DNA of 64,000 bases from Donghicola tyrosinivorans (GCF_003003355.1 NZ_PVTQ01000002.1:1-64000), one strand, 5' to 3'; counted from the stretch's first letter, positions 17,963 through 27,084 are shown. Translations and numbers: made by a program. The notes: a model not told the origin generated them from the sequence alone.

Positions 17963-19072
17963 ATGAGACCCGAGACAGAGGCCGAGCTGGCCGAGGTGAT
18001 TGCGGGGCGCGAGACGCCTTTGTGGATTCGCGGCGGTGGCTGCGGTGGTGTTTTGCCGGAAGGGGCAGAGATTCTGGAGACCTCGGGCCTTGCGGGGATA
18101 CGTCTTTATGAGCCGGGCGCTTTGACGCTGGTGGCGGGGGCGGGCACGCCTTTGTCCGAGATCGAGGGCGTTTTGGCAGTCGAAGGGCAGCGCTTGGCGT
18201 TCGAGCCGTCGGATTTGCGGGCCGTGTTGGGTCTGTCCGGTGAGCCGACCCTTGGTGGGGTGGCTGCGATGAACGTCAGCGGGCCGCGCCGTATTCAGGC
18301 GGGGGCGTGCCGCGATTTCATGCTTGGGGTGCGCTATGTGGATGGTCTTGGGACCATCGTAAAAAACGGTGGCCGCGTCATGAAGAACGTGACCGGCTAT
18401 GATCTGGTCAAGCTGATGGCTGGGGCCCACGGGACGTTGGGTGTCATGACCGAAGTGTCCATGAAGGTGCTGCCGATGCCGGAGGCGCAGGGCTGTGTGA
18501 TGATTGATGGCCTGTCGCCAGAGGTGGCGGTTCAGGCGATGTCGGCGGCGCTGGGCTCGCCCTTTGACGTGACGGGGGCGGCGCATTTGCCTGAGGGCGT
18601 GGATGGCGCTCAGGTGACGATGGTGCGCGTCGAGGGCTTTGGCGCTCAGGTGGAGTACCGGACCGGCAAGCTGCGCGAGATGCTGGCGCGATTTGGTGAT
18701 GTGCGCGTTGAGGTGGATGCCGACAAGGTGGCGGCTGGTTGGGCCTATGTGCGTGATCTGACGGGCCTTTGTGGTGTGGACGGGGATCTGTGGCGGATTT
18801 CGGTGAAGCCTTCGGACGGGCCGACGGTTCTGGCCGCTCTGGGCGCGCGGAAGGCGCAGATGGATTGGGGCGGTGGTCTTGTTTGGGCGGTGGTGGCTGA
18901 GGGGACCGATGTGCGTGGCCGCATTGGGACTGATGGGCATGCAACCTTGGTGCGCGGCGGCGGTCAGCCCCGTTTCCACCCAGAAAGCCCTGTGAATGCG
19001 CGTTTGGCCTCTGGCCTGCGTGCGAAATTCGATCCCAAGGGGATTTTCAACCCCGGCCTGATGGGAGCCTGA
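17963..19072 (+). CDS. glcE: Glycolate oxidase subunit GlcE (FAD-binding)
   Basis: 369 residues. N-terminal FAD-binding region (LWIRGGGCGGVLP, LEGVLAVEGQRLAFEPSD-like segment) without the full C-terminal catalytic part, as is normal for GlcE. MRPETEAELAEVI is the usual start of the family, so ATG 17963 is used although the purine-rich AAAGAAG abuts it with no normal spacing. Forms the oxidase with GlcD and GlcF. The stop is three bases before the glcF start region. Confidence 0.93.
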   Translation: MRPETEAELAEVIAGRETPLWIRGGGCGGVLPEGAEILETSGLAGIRLYEPGALTLVAGAGTPLSEIEGVLAVEGQRLAFEPSDLRAVLGLSGEPTLGGVAAMNVSGPRRIQAGACRDFMLGVRYVDGLGTIVKNGGRVMKNVTGYDLVKLMAGAHGTLGVMTEVSMKVLPMPEAQGCVMIDGLSPEVAVQAMSAALGSPFDVTGAAHLPEGVDGAQVTMVRVEGFGAQVEYRTGKLREMLARFGDVRVEVDADKVAAGWAYVRDLTGLCGVDGDLWRISVKPSDGPTVLAALGARKAQMDWGGGLVWAVVAEGTDVRGRIGTDGHATLVRGGGQPRFHPESPVNARLASGLRAKFDPKGIFNPGLMGA

Positions 19073-19075
19073 TCC

Positions 19076-20392
19076 ATGCAGACATATTTCACTGAACAGC
19101 AGCTGACTGATCCCGGCACCCAGCGCGCGAATGAGATCCTGCGCACCTGCGTCCATTGCGGGTTTTGTACCGCCACTTGCCCGACCTATCAGGTTTTGGG
19201 GGATGAGTTGGATAGCCCTCGGGGGCGTATTTATCTGATCAAGGACATGCTGGAAAACAATCGCGTGCCCGATGAAAAGACCGTTCGCCATGTGGACCGC
19301 TGTCTAAGCTGTCTGGCCTGTATGACCACTTGTCCTTCGGGGGTGCATTACATGCATCTGGTTGATCATGCGCGGGCCTATATCGAGAAGAACTACCAGC
19401 GTCCCTTCACGGATCGGGCGTTGCGCTGGGTGTTGGCGCGTATCCTGCCCTATCCGTCGCGGTTCCGTTTCGCGCTGTTCTTGGCCAAGCTGGGTCGGCC
19501 CTTTAAGGGGTTGGTGCCTGATCCCCGTTTGCGGGCGATGCTGGAGATGGCGCCCAAGCAGGTGCCGCCCGTCAGCCGCAACGATGATCCCCAGACCTTT
19601 GCCCCTGTGGCCGAGAAGAAGATGCGCGTGGCGCTGATGACCGGCTGTGCCCAGAAGGCTCTGAACACCGACATCAATGACGCCACAATCCGTCTGCTGC
19701 GCCGTCTGGGGTGTGAGGTGGTGATTGCCAAAGGCGCAGGCTGCTGCGGGGCACTGACGCACCACATGGGCCGCGAGGATGAGGCCCACGCCAGCGCCGC
19801 TGCGAACATCCGCGCTTGGGGCGCAGAGATGGACGGCGAGGGTCTGGATGCCATCGTCATCAACACCAGCGGCTGCGGCACGACTGTTAAGGACTACTGG
19901 CATATGTTCCGGAACAGTGATCTGTCGGCGCAGGCCGAGAAGGTCTCGGGGATTGCGATGGATATCAGTGAATTGCTGAGCAAATTGCAGATTCCCGAAG
20001 GCGCGCCCAAGGGGATTCGCGTCGCCTATCACGCCGCATGCAGCCTACAACATGGCCAAAAAGTGAAATCTGCCCCGAAAGACCTGCTGAAAAAGGCCGG
20101 TTTTGAGGTGGTGGAGCCGGCCGATAGCCACCTTTGTTGCGGCAGTGCGGGCACATATAACCTGATGCAACCCGAGATTTCTGCAAAGCTTAAAGAGCGA
20201 AAAGTGAAAACATTAGAGGCGCGTCAGCCGGATATTATCGCAGCGGGCAACATTGGTTGCATGATGCAGATCGGTTCGGGGACAGAGGTGCCGATTGTCC
20301 ACACTGTCGAGTTGCTTGACTGGGCCACTGGTGGACCTGCGCCCAAGGCCATATCAGGGCCGCGACCGGGTGAGGTGCCTATTCTGCGCTAA
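19076..20392 (+). CDS. glcF: Glycolate oxidase iron-sulfur subunit GlcF
   Basis: 438 residues. Two [4Fe-4S] ferredoxin motifs: Cys25/28/31/35 (CVHCGFCTATCP) and Cys76/79/82/86 (CLSCLACMTTCP). The C-terminal half carries two CCG domains (GAGCCGALTHHMG and LCCGSAGTYNLMQ) of the heterodisulfide-reductase type that often hold a further Fe-S cluster. It passes electrons from the flavin subunits to the membrane quinone pool. ATG at 19076 follows the glcE stop within four bases, consistent with one operon. Confidence 0.95.
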   Translation: MQTYFTEQQLTDPGTQRANEILRTCVHCGFCTATCPTYQVLGDELDSPRGRIYLIKDMLENNRVPDEKTVRHVDRCLSCLACMTTCPSGVHYMHLVDHARAYIEKNYQRPFTDRALRWVLARILPYPSRFRFALFLAKLGRPFKGLVPDPRLRAMLEMAPKQVPPVSRNDDPQTFAPVAEKKMRVALMTGCAQKALNTDINDATIRLLRRLGCEVVIAKGAGCCGALTHHMGREDEAHASAAANIRAWGAEMDGEGLDAIVINTSGCGTTVKDYWHMFRNSDLSAQAEKVSGIAMDISELLSKLQIPEGAPKGIRVAYHAACSLQHGQKVKSAPKDLLKKAGFEVVEPADSHLCCGSAGTYNLMQPEISAKLKERKVKTLEARQPDIIAAGNIGCMMQIGSGTEVPIVHTVELLDWATGGPAPKAISGPRPGEVPILR

Positions 20393-20454
20393 CGTGCCAA
20401 ACTTTCGCCTCAACCTTGGTCTAGAAAGCGGGGATAAAGGATGGGAGGTGGCCC

Positions 20455-21267
20455 TTGCGCACAGTTCTGGCAGCATTTGTGCTTATCTTCTCTGCAATGT
20501 TTACCCATGCAGAGGAGGCGGACTTGAAACGCCTGAATACAGGTGTGGACAGCCGTGGCTGGGAAGGTGTGGGCCGTCTGGATATCGGTGGTAAAGGGTT
20601 TTGCACCGGCGCGTTGGTCGCGCCCGATCTGGTGCTGACCGCCGCCCACTGCCTTTATGACAAGACCACGGGCCGTCGCATCGATCTGGACCAGATGGAG
20701 TTTCTGGCCGGTTGGCGCAACGGTCGGGCCTTGGCCTATCGGGGCATCCGCCGTGCGGTGACCCATCCATCCTACCGGTTTAACACATCAAATGGCGCTG
20801 AGCGCGTGCAGATGGATCTGGCATTGCTGGAACTGATGCAACCGATCCGGAACACGCAGGTGCAGCCCTTTATGACTGCGCCGCGTCCCCATCGCGGGGC
20901 CGAGGTGGGCGTTGTGTCATACGCTCATGACCGTGCCGAGGCGCCTTCGTTGCAAGAGGTGTGCAATGTGCTGGCCGTGCAGGCTGGTGTGATCGTGCTG
21001 AGCTGCGACGTGGACTTTGGTTCCTCTGGTGCGCCAATCTTTCAGATGACCCCGAACGGGGCGCAGATTGTTTCCGTTGTTGCGGCCAAAGCCGAAATGG
21101 ACGGCGAACAAGTGGCGCTGGGTTCGGACCTCACTACAGCTTACCGAGAGTTGGAAGCAGAGCTTGCCAACAACCGCCGGACCTTTGAAACGGGCCCAAA
21201 CGGACCCCAACGCATTGTTGTCGGTGAGAACCGTCACCACACCGGCGCAAAGTTCGTCAGACCTTAA
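20455..21267 (+). CDS. Secreted trypsin-like serine protease
   Basis: 270 residues. Signal peptide MRTVLAAFVLIFSAMFTHA, then an S1 chymotrypsin-fold domain with an intact catalytic triad: His65 in LTAAHC, Asp121 in MDLALLEL and Ser191 in DFGSSGAP. Cys pairs (Cys50/Cys66, Cys170/Cys184) fit the conserved disulfides. Start is TTG at 20455, chosen because GGGAGG lies six bases upstream and the signal peptide starts here. Periplasmic or exported; substrate unknown. The heat-shock gene downstream suggests, but does not prove, a shared envelope-stress context. Confidence 0.88.
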   Translation: MRTVLAAFVLIFSAMFTHAEEADLKRLNTGVDSRGWEGVGRLDIGGKGFCTGALVAPDLVLTAAHCLYDKTTGRRIDLDQMEFLAGWRNGRALAYRGIRRAVTHPSYRFNTSNGAERVQMDLALLELMQPIRNTQVQPFMTAPRPHRGAEVGVVSYAHDRAEAPSLQEVCNVLAVQAGVIVLSCDVDFGSSGAPIFQMTPNGAQIVSVVAAKAEMDGEQVALGSDLTTAYRELEAELANNRRTFETGPNGPQRIVVGENRHHTGAKFVRP

Positions 21268-21280
21268 GGCGCTGCGGGGC

Positions 21281-21310
21281 CTTGAAAGCCGCAGGGATGC
21301 TTCCCAGATA
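21281..21310 (+). promoter_or_regulatory. RpoH (sigma-32) type promoter of hsp20
   Basis: CTTGAAA (21281-21287), 15-bp spacer, CCCAGATA (21303-21310). This is close to the heat-shock consensus CTTGAAA/CCCCATNT. Predicted transcription start is near 21316, giving a leader of about 88 nt. Confidence 0.65.
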
Positions 21311-21315
21311 ATGTT

Positions 21316-21403
21316 TATCGGAATGCCCAATCGGGGTTCCGGATGATCGCCCGTCCAGACCGGAGGGCACCACATAACGTTATCGCTTTACGGAGGATGA
21401 CCC
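21316..21403 (+). promoter_or_regulatory. ROSE-type RNA thermometer in the hsp20 leader
   Basis: Three hairpins in the predicted 5' UTR. First, ATCGGAA/TTCCGGAT around 21317-21344. Second, GCCC-G-TCC/GGA-GGGC around 21349-21368. Third, next to the start codon, ATCGCTTTACGGAGGAT (21382-21398), in which AUC and CUU pair with the Shine-Dalgarno GGAGGAU leaving a single bulged G. The UCGCU opposite the SD is the UYGCU signature of ROSE elements, which melt on heating and free the ribosome site. Pairing was done by eye. Confidence 0.75.
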
Positions 21404-21856
21404 ATGCGTAGCTTTGATCTCGCACCCCTGTACCGTGCAACGGTCGGTTTCGACCAGATTGCGGACATGATGGACCGTGTGCTGGCCAATGAGGCCCCGC
21501 AGCCCACATACCCCCCTTATAACATCGAGAAGACCGCCGAAGATGCCTATCGCATCTCGATCGCTGTGGCCGGCTTTTGCGCCGATGACCTGAGCGTTGA
21601 GGTGAAGGACAAATCGCTGGTGGTCTCGGCCCGCAAAGCCGATGAGGATGAACCGCGCACCTATCTGCATCGCGGTATCGCGACCCGCGCGTTCGAGCGT
21701 CGCTTTCATCTGGCCGACCACGTGCAAGTGACTGGCGCGGCACATGCTGACGGTATGCTGCACATTGACCTGCAACGTGTGATCCCCGAGGCGCTCAAGC
21801 CCCGCCGGATCGATATCTCGACCGCAAAGAAACAGCCTCAGGTGATTGACGCCTGA
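21404..21856 (+). CDS. Small heat-shock protein (Hsp20/IbpA type)
   Basis: 150 residues. Alpha-crystallin domain with YPPYNIEKTAEDAYRISIAVAGF and the central ...KDKSLVVSARKA strand, ending in VIPEALKPRRIDI. This is an ATP-independent holdase that keeps unfolding proteins soluble. ATG at 21404 with GGAGGA at 21392-21397, the SD that the thermometer sequesters. Transcription by an RpoH-like promoter and translation by the ROSE element would give double heat control. Followed by a strong terminator. Confidence 0.93.
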   Translation: MRSFDLAPLYRATVGFDQIADMMDRVLANEAPQPTYPPYNIEKTAEDAYRISIAVAGFCADDLSVEVKDKSLVVSARKADEDEPRTYLHRGIATRAFERRFHLADHVQVTGAAHADGMLHIDLQRVIPEALKPRRIDISTAKKQPQVIDA

Positions 21857-21878
21857 TCAGACGACCTCCTCCCTGACG

Positions 21879-21909
21879 AAGACCCGGCCATCGCGCCGGG
21901 TCTTTTTCG
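21879..21909 (+). terminator. Rho-independent terminator of hsp20
   Basis: AAGACCCGGC-CATCGC-GCCGGGTCTT followed by TTTCG; perfect stem and a T-tract. Confidence 0.85.
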
Positions 21910-21916
21910 TTTTGCC

Positions 21917-22882
21917 TTACGGGCAGAGGATCACAGTGCCACGTGCATGACGGCTGGCTACGCGGGTATGGGCCTTTGGTGCTTCGGGCAGGGGATGGGT
22001 GCTGTCCACAACGCCGCGCAAGGCACCAGCTTCGACCATTTTGTTCAGGGCCAGCAGATACTCTTTGTTGTCGCCATTCACGTGCAGGCGCATGTGCTTG
22101 CCGTCTTTACGCTTGGGGCGCAAATTGTCCAACAGCTGCTGAATGCCAAAGTTCAGGGGCAGATACAGCCCGCCCGGGCGCAGGACCTCAATGGCGCGGG
22201 AATAGGTGCTGGCACCCACGCAGTCGAACACCACGTCATAGGCTTCGGGGCCTTTCAGGGGATCGGTCTTGTGGTAGTCGATCACCGCGTCAGCCCCCAG
22301 TTCACGGGCCAGTTCGTGGTTGGCAGTGCTGCAAACCGCTGTGACATGGGCCCCGATGCGGTGGGCGATTTGCACGGCGTTGGCCCCCACGCCGCCGGTT
22401 GCGCCGATGATCAGGATGCGCTGGCCCGCCTTCAGATCCGCGATCTCGTGCAGAAAGCTGTAGGCGCAGACAGCACCAAAGGGCAGGGCGGCGGCCTCGG
22501 CGTCGGTCAGTTGATCAGGGGTTGGCGCGATGGCTTTGTCTTTAGGGATGGTCAGGGTCTCGGCATGGGCGCCGCCGCCGGAAAAGCCGTATACGCGCTG
22601 GCCGACCTGCCAGCCGGTGACACCGTCACCCAAGGCGCTGATCGTGCCAGCAAAGGTCAGGCCCAGAACCGGTTTGCGCGGCTTGAACAGACCTGCATAG
22701 ATTCGCCCTGCCAACCACAACCCGCCCGGAAAGGCCGAGGCCCGCAGCCGCCAATCCGCCGTTGTCACTGCGCTTGCTGTTACATTGACCTGAATTTCTC
22801 CGGCTTTCGGTGCCGGAGTGGGCATTTCAATCAATTTCAGAACGTCGGGCCCGCCATAACGGGTGTAGGCAATCGCTTTCAT
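21917..22882 (-). CDS. NAD(P)-dependent medium-chain oxidoreductase (quinone-oxidoreductase type)
   Basis: 321 residues of the MDR superfamily. GroES-like N-terminus (MKAIAYTRYGGPDVLKLIEM) and a Rossmann domain with ILIIGATGGVGANAVQIA binding NAD(P)H. The zinc-binding cysteines of alcohol dehydrogenases are absent, which points to a quinone or enone reductase. Substrate not deducible. Transcribed away from a LysR regulator, which is the obvious candidate regulator of this gene. Confidence 0.85.
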   Translation of the reverse strand: MKAIAYTRYGGPDVLKLIEMPTPAPKAGEIQVNVTASAVTTADWRLRASAFPGGLWLAGRIYAGLFKPRKPVLGLTFAGTISALGDGVTGWQVGQRVYGFSGGGAHAETLTIPKDKAIAPTPDQLTDAEAAALPFGAVCAYSFLHEIADLKAGQRILIIGATGGVGANAVQIAHRIGAHVTAVCSTANHELARELGADAVIDYHKTDPLKGPEAYDVVFDCVGASTYSRAIEVLRPGGLYLPLNFGIQQLLDNLRPKRKDGKHMRLHVNGDNKEYLLALNKMVEAGALRGVVDSTHPLPEAPKAHTRVASRHARGTVILCP

Positions 22883-22975
22883 AAAGAGGTCCTTCCGAAA
22901 TAAACTAGAGATTGATGAAGTCTGTTTAGGTCGAATTAAGGAGTCTCAGCCTATAGCGGAATTGTCGAAATTTGT

Positions 22976-23896
22976 ATGGATAGCATGCGGGGCTGCATGG
23001 ATTGGAAACGGGTAAACTTTGACTGGAACCATGCGCGGTCGTTTTTGGTGACCGCGGATGAGGGGTCGTTGTCCGCAGCGGCGCGTGCTTTGGGCATGAC
23101 CCAGCCAACCTTGGGACGGCAGGTCGCCGCCCTTGAGGATGAGCTTGGCGTGGTGCTGTTTGAACGCGTGGGGCGCGGGCTGGAACTGACCGACGCGGGG
23201 CATAGCCTGCTGGACCATGTGCGCGCTATGGCTGACGCGGCGGGCAACTTGTCCCTGTCGGCGACGGGGCGCAGCCAGTCTGTGGGCGGGACGATCCGTA
23301 TCACTGCGTCCGAGATTTACGCGGCCTACCTGCTGCCGCCCTTGCTGGAGATGCTGCGCAAGCAGGCCCCCGAGTTGACCATTGAGGTGGTGGCCAGCAA
23401 CGACATTCGTGATCTGCAACGGCGTGAGGCCGATATCGCCCTGCGCAACACCCGCCCTTCGGAAGAGGCGTTGATTGCCAAGCGGGTCGTTGATGATGAG
23501 GCCTACCTCTTTGCCACCGAAGCGATGGTGGAAAAGCTGGGGGACCTGTCCACACCTGCGGCAATGCGGAAGGCGGATTTCATCGGGCTGCCCAACAATG
23601 GTGTGCTGATCGAAGGGCTTCAGGCCATGGGTCTGAAGGTTGGTCCCGAGAATTTCCGCATCCACCCCGACAACCATCTGGTGCATTGGGAAATGGCGCG
23701 GCAAGGCCTCGGGGTTGGTGTGGTGCCGGTCTGGTTGGGGGATTCGGCACAAGGCATGGCGCGGGTGGATTGCGGAATTGATCCCATTCCCTATCCCGTC
23801 TGGCTGGTCGCCCACCGCGAAGTGCAGACCAGCCGCAAAGTGCGCTTGGTCTATGATCTGCTGGCGCAGGAAATTCCCCGTATGCTGCGTGTCTGA
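22976..23896 (+). CDS. LysR-family transcriptional regulator
   Basis: About 306 residues. The helix-turn-helix region is FNWDHARSFL-like (FDWNHARSFLVTADEGSLSA, then TQPTLGRQVAALEDELG), followed by a periplasmic-binding-like effector domain. Start is uncertain: ATGs at 22976 and 22997 are both plausible and neither has a strong SD. Divergent from the MDR oxidoreductase with 93 bp between; LysR proteins usually control such neighbours. Confidence 0.9.
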   Translation: MDSMRGCMDWKRVNFDWNHARSFLVTADEGSLSAAARALGMTQPTLGRQVAALEDELGVVLFERVGRGLELTDAGHSLLDHVRAMADAAGNLSLSATGRSQSVGGTIRITASEIYAAYLLPPLLEMLRKQAPELTIEVVASNDIRDLQRREADIALRNTRPSEEALIAKRVVDDEAYLFATEAMVEKLGDLSTPAAMRKADFIGLPNNGVLIEGLQAMGLKVGPENFRIHPDNHLVHWEMARQGLGVGVVPVWLGDSAQGMARVDCGIDPIPYPVWLVAHREVQTSRKVRLVYDLLAQEIPRMLRV

Positions 23897-23908
23897 CCGC
23901 GCGGCATG

Positions 23909-23941
23909 AAAAACGCGGCACCTTTTCGGGCGCCGCGTTCG
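23909..23941 (-). terminator. Bidirectional terminator between lysR and gabD
   Basis: AACGCGGC/GCCGCGTT stem with a short loop; on the reverse strand it is followed by TTTTTC, so it mainly ends the gabD transcript. Confidence 0.75.
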
Positions 23942-23964
23942 GATGTGTGAAACTGCAGGGCGGA

Positions 23965-25434
23965 TCAGACCGACAGGCAGATGTATTTCAGCTCAAGGTA
24001 TTCCTCGATGCCGTGGTGGCTGCCTTCGCGGCCAAGGCCGGACTGCTTTACACCGCCAAAGGGTGCGCCCTCGGTCGAGATGATGCCGGTGTTCACGCCC
24101 ACGATGCCATACTCCAGCGCCTCCGAGACTTTCGTCACGCGGCTGAGGTCCTTGGCGTAGAAATAGGCGGCAAGGCCGAAGATGGTGTCGTTCGCCATCG
24201 CGATCACCTCATCGGTGTCCTTGAAACGGAACAGCGGGGCGAAGGGGCCGAAGGTTTCCTCTTTCGAAACCTTCATGTCCTGCGTGACGCCGGTCACGAT
24301 GGTGGGCGCATAGAAGGTGCCCTCATTCCCGATCCGCTCGCCGCCGCAGATCAGCGTCGCACCCTTGGAGGTGGCGTCGGCAAGGTGATCCTCGACCTTC
24401 TCAATGGCTTTTTCGGTGATCAGCGGCCCCAGATCGGTGCCTGCCTCAAGGCCGTTGCCGACCTTCATGGCCTTGACCCGCGCAGCCAGCTTTTCGGCGA
24501 AGGCATCATAGACCGCGTCTTGTACATAGATGCGGTTGGCGCAGACGCAGGTCTGACCATTGTTGCGGAACTTGCAGGCGATGGCCCCTTCGACGGCCGC
24601 ATCCAGATCGGCGTCATCAAAGACGATAAAGGGCGCGTTGCCGCCCAGTTCCATGCTGCATTTCATCACCTGATCGGCGGCCTGACGCAGCAGGATCCGG
24701 CCCACGCCGGTCGAGCCTGTGAAGGTCAGTTTGCGCACGATGGGGTTTTCACAGAACTCTTTGCCGATACCCGCCGCATCGCTGGACGGCACGATCGACA
24801 GCAGTCCCGCAGGAATGCCCGCGCGGGTCGCCAGAACGCCCAAGGCCAGCGCCGACAGGGGCGTTTCCGAGGCAGGACGCGCCACAAAAGCACAGCCCGC
24901 CGCCAGTGCGGGGCCTGCCTTGCGGGTGATCATCGCATTGGGAAAGTTCCAAGGCGTGATGCTGCCGACAACGCCGATGGGCTGCTTGATCACATGCAGG
25001 CGCTTGTCGGGCTGATGGCCTGGCAGGATTTCCCCCATGATGCGTTTGCACTCTTCGGCGTAGAACTCGACGAAGCTGGCGCCATAGGCGATCTCGCCGC
25101 GGGCTTCGGCCAGCGGCTTGCCCTGTTCGGCAGTCATGATGATGGCCAGATCTTCCTGGTTTGCCATCATCAGATCGAACCATTTGCGCAGGATGTTGGC
25201 ACGTTCCTTGGCGGTTTTGGCGGCCCATTCTTTCTGCGCCACGCGGCCTTTTTCCACCGCAACAGCGACCTGCGCACGGCTGACATCCGCAACCATTGCA
25301 ATGACTTCGCCGGTGGCGGGGTTGGTCACCTCGAACTGGCCGTCCTCGCCGTCCACCCATTGGCCCGCGATATAGGCCTGTGTTGCGAGCAGGCCGGGGT
25401 CGGACAGCATCTCGGTCAGGGCTTTGTTGGACAT
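23965..25434 (-). CDS. gabD: NAD(P)-dependent succinate-semialdehyde dehydrogenase
   Basis: 489 residues, typical for GabD. ALDH fold with TPWNFPNAMITRK (cofactor binding), MELGGNAPFIVFDDAD (general-base Glu) and NNGQTCVCANR (nucleophile Cys in GQTC). Oxidises succinate semialdehyde to succinate, the last step of 4-aminobutyrate catabolism; related aldehydes are possible. ATG at 25434 has GGAGG directly upstream (25441-25445). No aminotransferase gene is adjacent, so it appears to be a single-gene unit. Divergent from an alpha/beta hydrolase. Confidence 0.92.
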   Translation of the reverse strand: MSNKALTEMLSDPGLLATQAYIAGQWVDGEDGQFEVTNPATGEVIAMVADVSRAQVAVAVEKGRVAQKEWAAKTAKERANILRKWFDLMMANQEDLAIIMTAEQGKPLAEARGEIAYGASFVEFYAEECKRIMGEILPGHQPDKRLHVIKQPIGVVGSITPWNFPNAMITRKAGPALAAGCAFVARPASETPLSALALGVLATRAGIPAGLLSIVPSSDAAGIGKEFCENPIVRKLTFTGSTGVGRILLRQAADQVMKCSMELGGNAPFIVFDDADLDAAVEGAIACKFRNNGQTCVCANRIYVQDAVYDAFAEKLAARVKAMKVGNGLEAGTDLGPLITEKAIEKVEDHLADATSKGATLICGGERIGNEGTFYAPTIVTGVTQDMKVSKEETFGPFAPLFRFKDTDEVIAMANDTIFGLAAYFYAKDLSRVTKVSEALEYGIVGVNTGIISTEGAPFGGVKQSGLGREGSHHGIEEYLELKYICLSV

Positions 25435-25522
25435 GATTGGCCTCCGTTGGCAAATTCGAAATCTTGCTGTGATAGGGAAAACAGCCCAAGCTGCCCTTGT
25501 CCAGCACTCACAGGGGTTTTGT

Positions 25523-26299
25523 ATGAACTTGGATCGCGCATACGAGAATACAGCGTTCATCGACGGCGGAAGTTCCTACCCCGCCCGATGGAAATCGCAA
25601 GCTGAGGCGTTTCGCATCGCCCAATCCGCCCGTGCGCGGCTGGATCAGCGGTATGGCGACGGACGGCGGCATCTCTACGATCTGTTCTTGCCCGAAGGCG
25701 CGGCCAAGGGGCTGCTGGTTTTCATCCACGGGGGCTACTGGAAAGCCTTTGATAAATCTTACTGGTCCCATTTGGCGGCGGGCGCGGTTGCTGCCGGTTG
25801 GGCGGTGGCGATGCCCATGTACACGCTGGCCCCAGAGGCGCGGATCAGCGCGATTGTCCAAGAGGCCGCTGCGGCGGTTGCGACTTTGGCTGATGTGGTC
25901 GACGGGCCGATTGTGCTGACGGGGCATAGCGCGGGCGGGCATTTATCGGCACGTCTGGCGGTGGGGGACTTGCTGCCCAAGGGCGTGATGCACCGTATCC
26001 GCCGCGTGGTGCCGATCTCGCCCGTCGGGGACCTGCTGCCGATGACCCAGCTTGAGATGAATGACATCCTGAAGATAACTGAGGATGAGGCCCTGACCGA
26101 AAGCCCTGTCTATTTGCCTGCGCCACGCGTGCCGGTGACTGTGTGGGTTGGCGGGGCCGAGCGTCCTGTCTTTGTCGAACAGGCCGCCATGCTGGCCAGA
26201 ATGTGGGAAGCGCCCCTGCAAATCGCCGATAAGCGCCATCATTTTGATGTCATCGAGGATATGGCGCAGGGGCCGCTTTTGGATTTGCTGTTCGCTTAG
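25523..26299 (+). CDS. Alpha/beta hydrolase, kynurenine-formamidase-like
   Basis: 258 residues. HGGYW oxyanion-hole motif, GHSAGGH nucleophile elbow (Ser), and a late His (RHHFDVIEDM) complete the hydrolase triad. HGGYW plus the overall length fits arylformamidase/KynB-like esterases, but kyn pathway genes are absent here and substrate is open. ATG at 25523 with AGGGG upstream; the longer frame into the gabD promoter is rejected. The 3' end overlaps the convergent dehydratase gene by four bases. Confidence 0.82.
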   Translation: MNLDRAYENTAFIDGGSSYPARWKSQAEAFRIAQSARARLDQRYGDGRRHLYDLFLPEGAAKGLLVFIHGGYWKAFDKSYWSHLAAGAVAAGWAVAMPMYTLAPEARISAIVQEAAAAVATLADVVDGPIVLTGHSAGGHLSARLAVGDLLPKGVMHRIRRVVPISPVGDLLPMTQLEMNDILKITEDEALTESPVYLPAPRVPVTVWVGGAERPVFVEQAAMLARMWEAPLQIADKRHHFDVIEDMAQGPLLDLLFA

Positions 26300-27084
26300 G
26301 CCTTGGCCGACGCGCTCATGCATTGGCGCCCATCGGGGCCACGCACCCAGAAATTGCCCTGACTGTCGGTCATGAACTGCACCACTTCGGGGCAGATCAG
26401 CGGGGCGGTGGCGCGGAAGCTGAACTCGGACAATTCGCCAAGCGCCTCTTTCGCCAGCAGCATCAGAACCTGCGCCAGAAGGGGGCCGTGGACGACCAGA
26501 CCGCTGTAGCCTTCGACGTCGCGGCAGTAGTCCAGATCGTAGTGGATGCGGTGGCCGTTGAAGGTCAGCGCCGAGTAGCGGAAGACGTCCGTGCTAGAGA
26601 AAGACCGCTCTAGCAGCACCTCGCCTTCGGAGGCCATTGGTGGGGGCGGTGCGGGTTGATCGGGGCTTGGGTCTTCGCGGTAAACGATGTCCTGCCATTC
26701 GGTCACACAAAGCTGCCCGTTCTGCCGCACCTCATGCCGCGCGGTGACAAAGGCCAGCGGGCCGGTGCGCCCTTGTTTGTGGGCGCAGCTTTCGATGACC
26801 GAGGTCTTTTCCGCAGGAATGCCGGTCTGGATATCCCGATGAAATTGTAGACGTCCTCCGGCCCACATACGGCGCGGCAGGCCCATGTCGGGCATCAGGG
26901 ATTCGCCCAATGCGGGGTGTCCATCGCGGCCCAGACGCGGGTTCGGCAGGGCCTCCCAGAAGTAGATCTGGTGAAAGAACGGCGGCAGCGCCTGCGTCGG
27001 CGCTGGTATTTCCAAAGTGACCGCCAGCGCCTGAGCGCGGGCGGGGTCCATCGTGTGGGTGATCTGAAGCGTGGCGTCAGCCAA
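26296..27084 (-). CDS. MaoC/FAS1-like dehydratase (HTD2 / mesaconyl-C4-CoA hydratase type)
   Basis: 262 residues, double hot-dog layout. The N-terminal half has FHQIYFWEALPNPRLGRDGHP, the C-terminal half RYSALTFNGHRIHYDLDYCR followed by VVHGPLLAQVLM, the hydratase-2 catalytic region with its Asp/His. Such proteins hydrate or dehydrate acyl thioesters, for example mesaconyl-C4-CoA. Start is a TTG at 27082-27084 overlapping the upstream FMN reductase by eight bases, implying translational coupling. A role in CoA-ester metabolism is inferred; the exact substrate is unknown. Confidence 0.75.
   Translation of the reverse strand: MADATLQITHTMDPARAQALAVTLEIPAPTQALPPFFHQIYFWEALPNPRLGRDGHPALGESLMPDMGLPRRMWAGGRLQFHRDIQTGIPAEKTSVIESCAHKQGRTGPLAFVTARHEVRQNGQLCVTEWQDIVYREDPSPDQPAPPPPMASEGEVLLERSFSSTDVFRYSALTFNGHRIHYDLDYCRDVEGYSGLVVHGPLLAQVLMLLAKEALGELSEFSFRATAPLICPEVVQFMTDSQGNFWVRGPDGRQCMSASAKA

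Noticed and set aside
17456-19291. 611-residue reverse frame across glcD/glcE/glcF
   Set aside because: High-GC shadow frame: low-complexity His/Arg/Pro-rich protein opposite well-supported glc genes.
23947-25605. 552-residue forward frame opposite gabD
   Set aside because: Antisense shadow; gabD has full ALDH motifs and a ribosome site.
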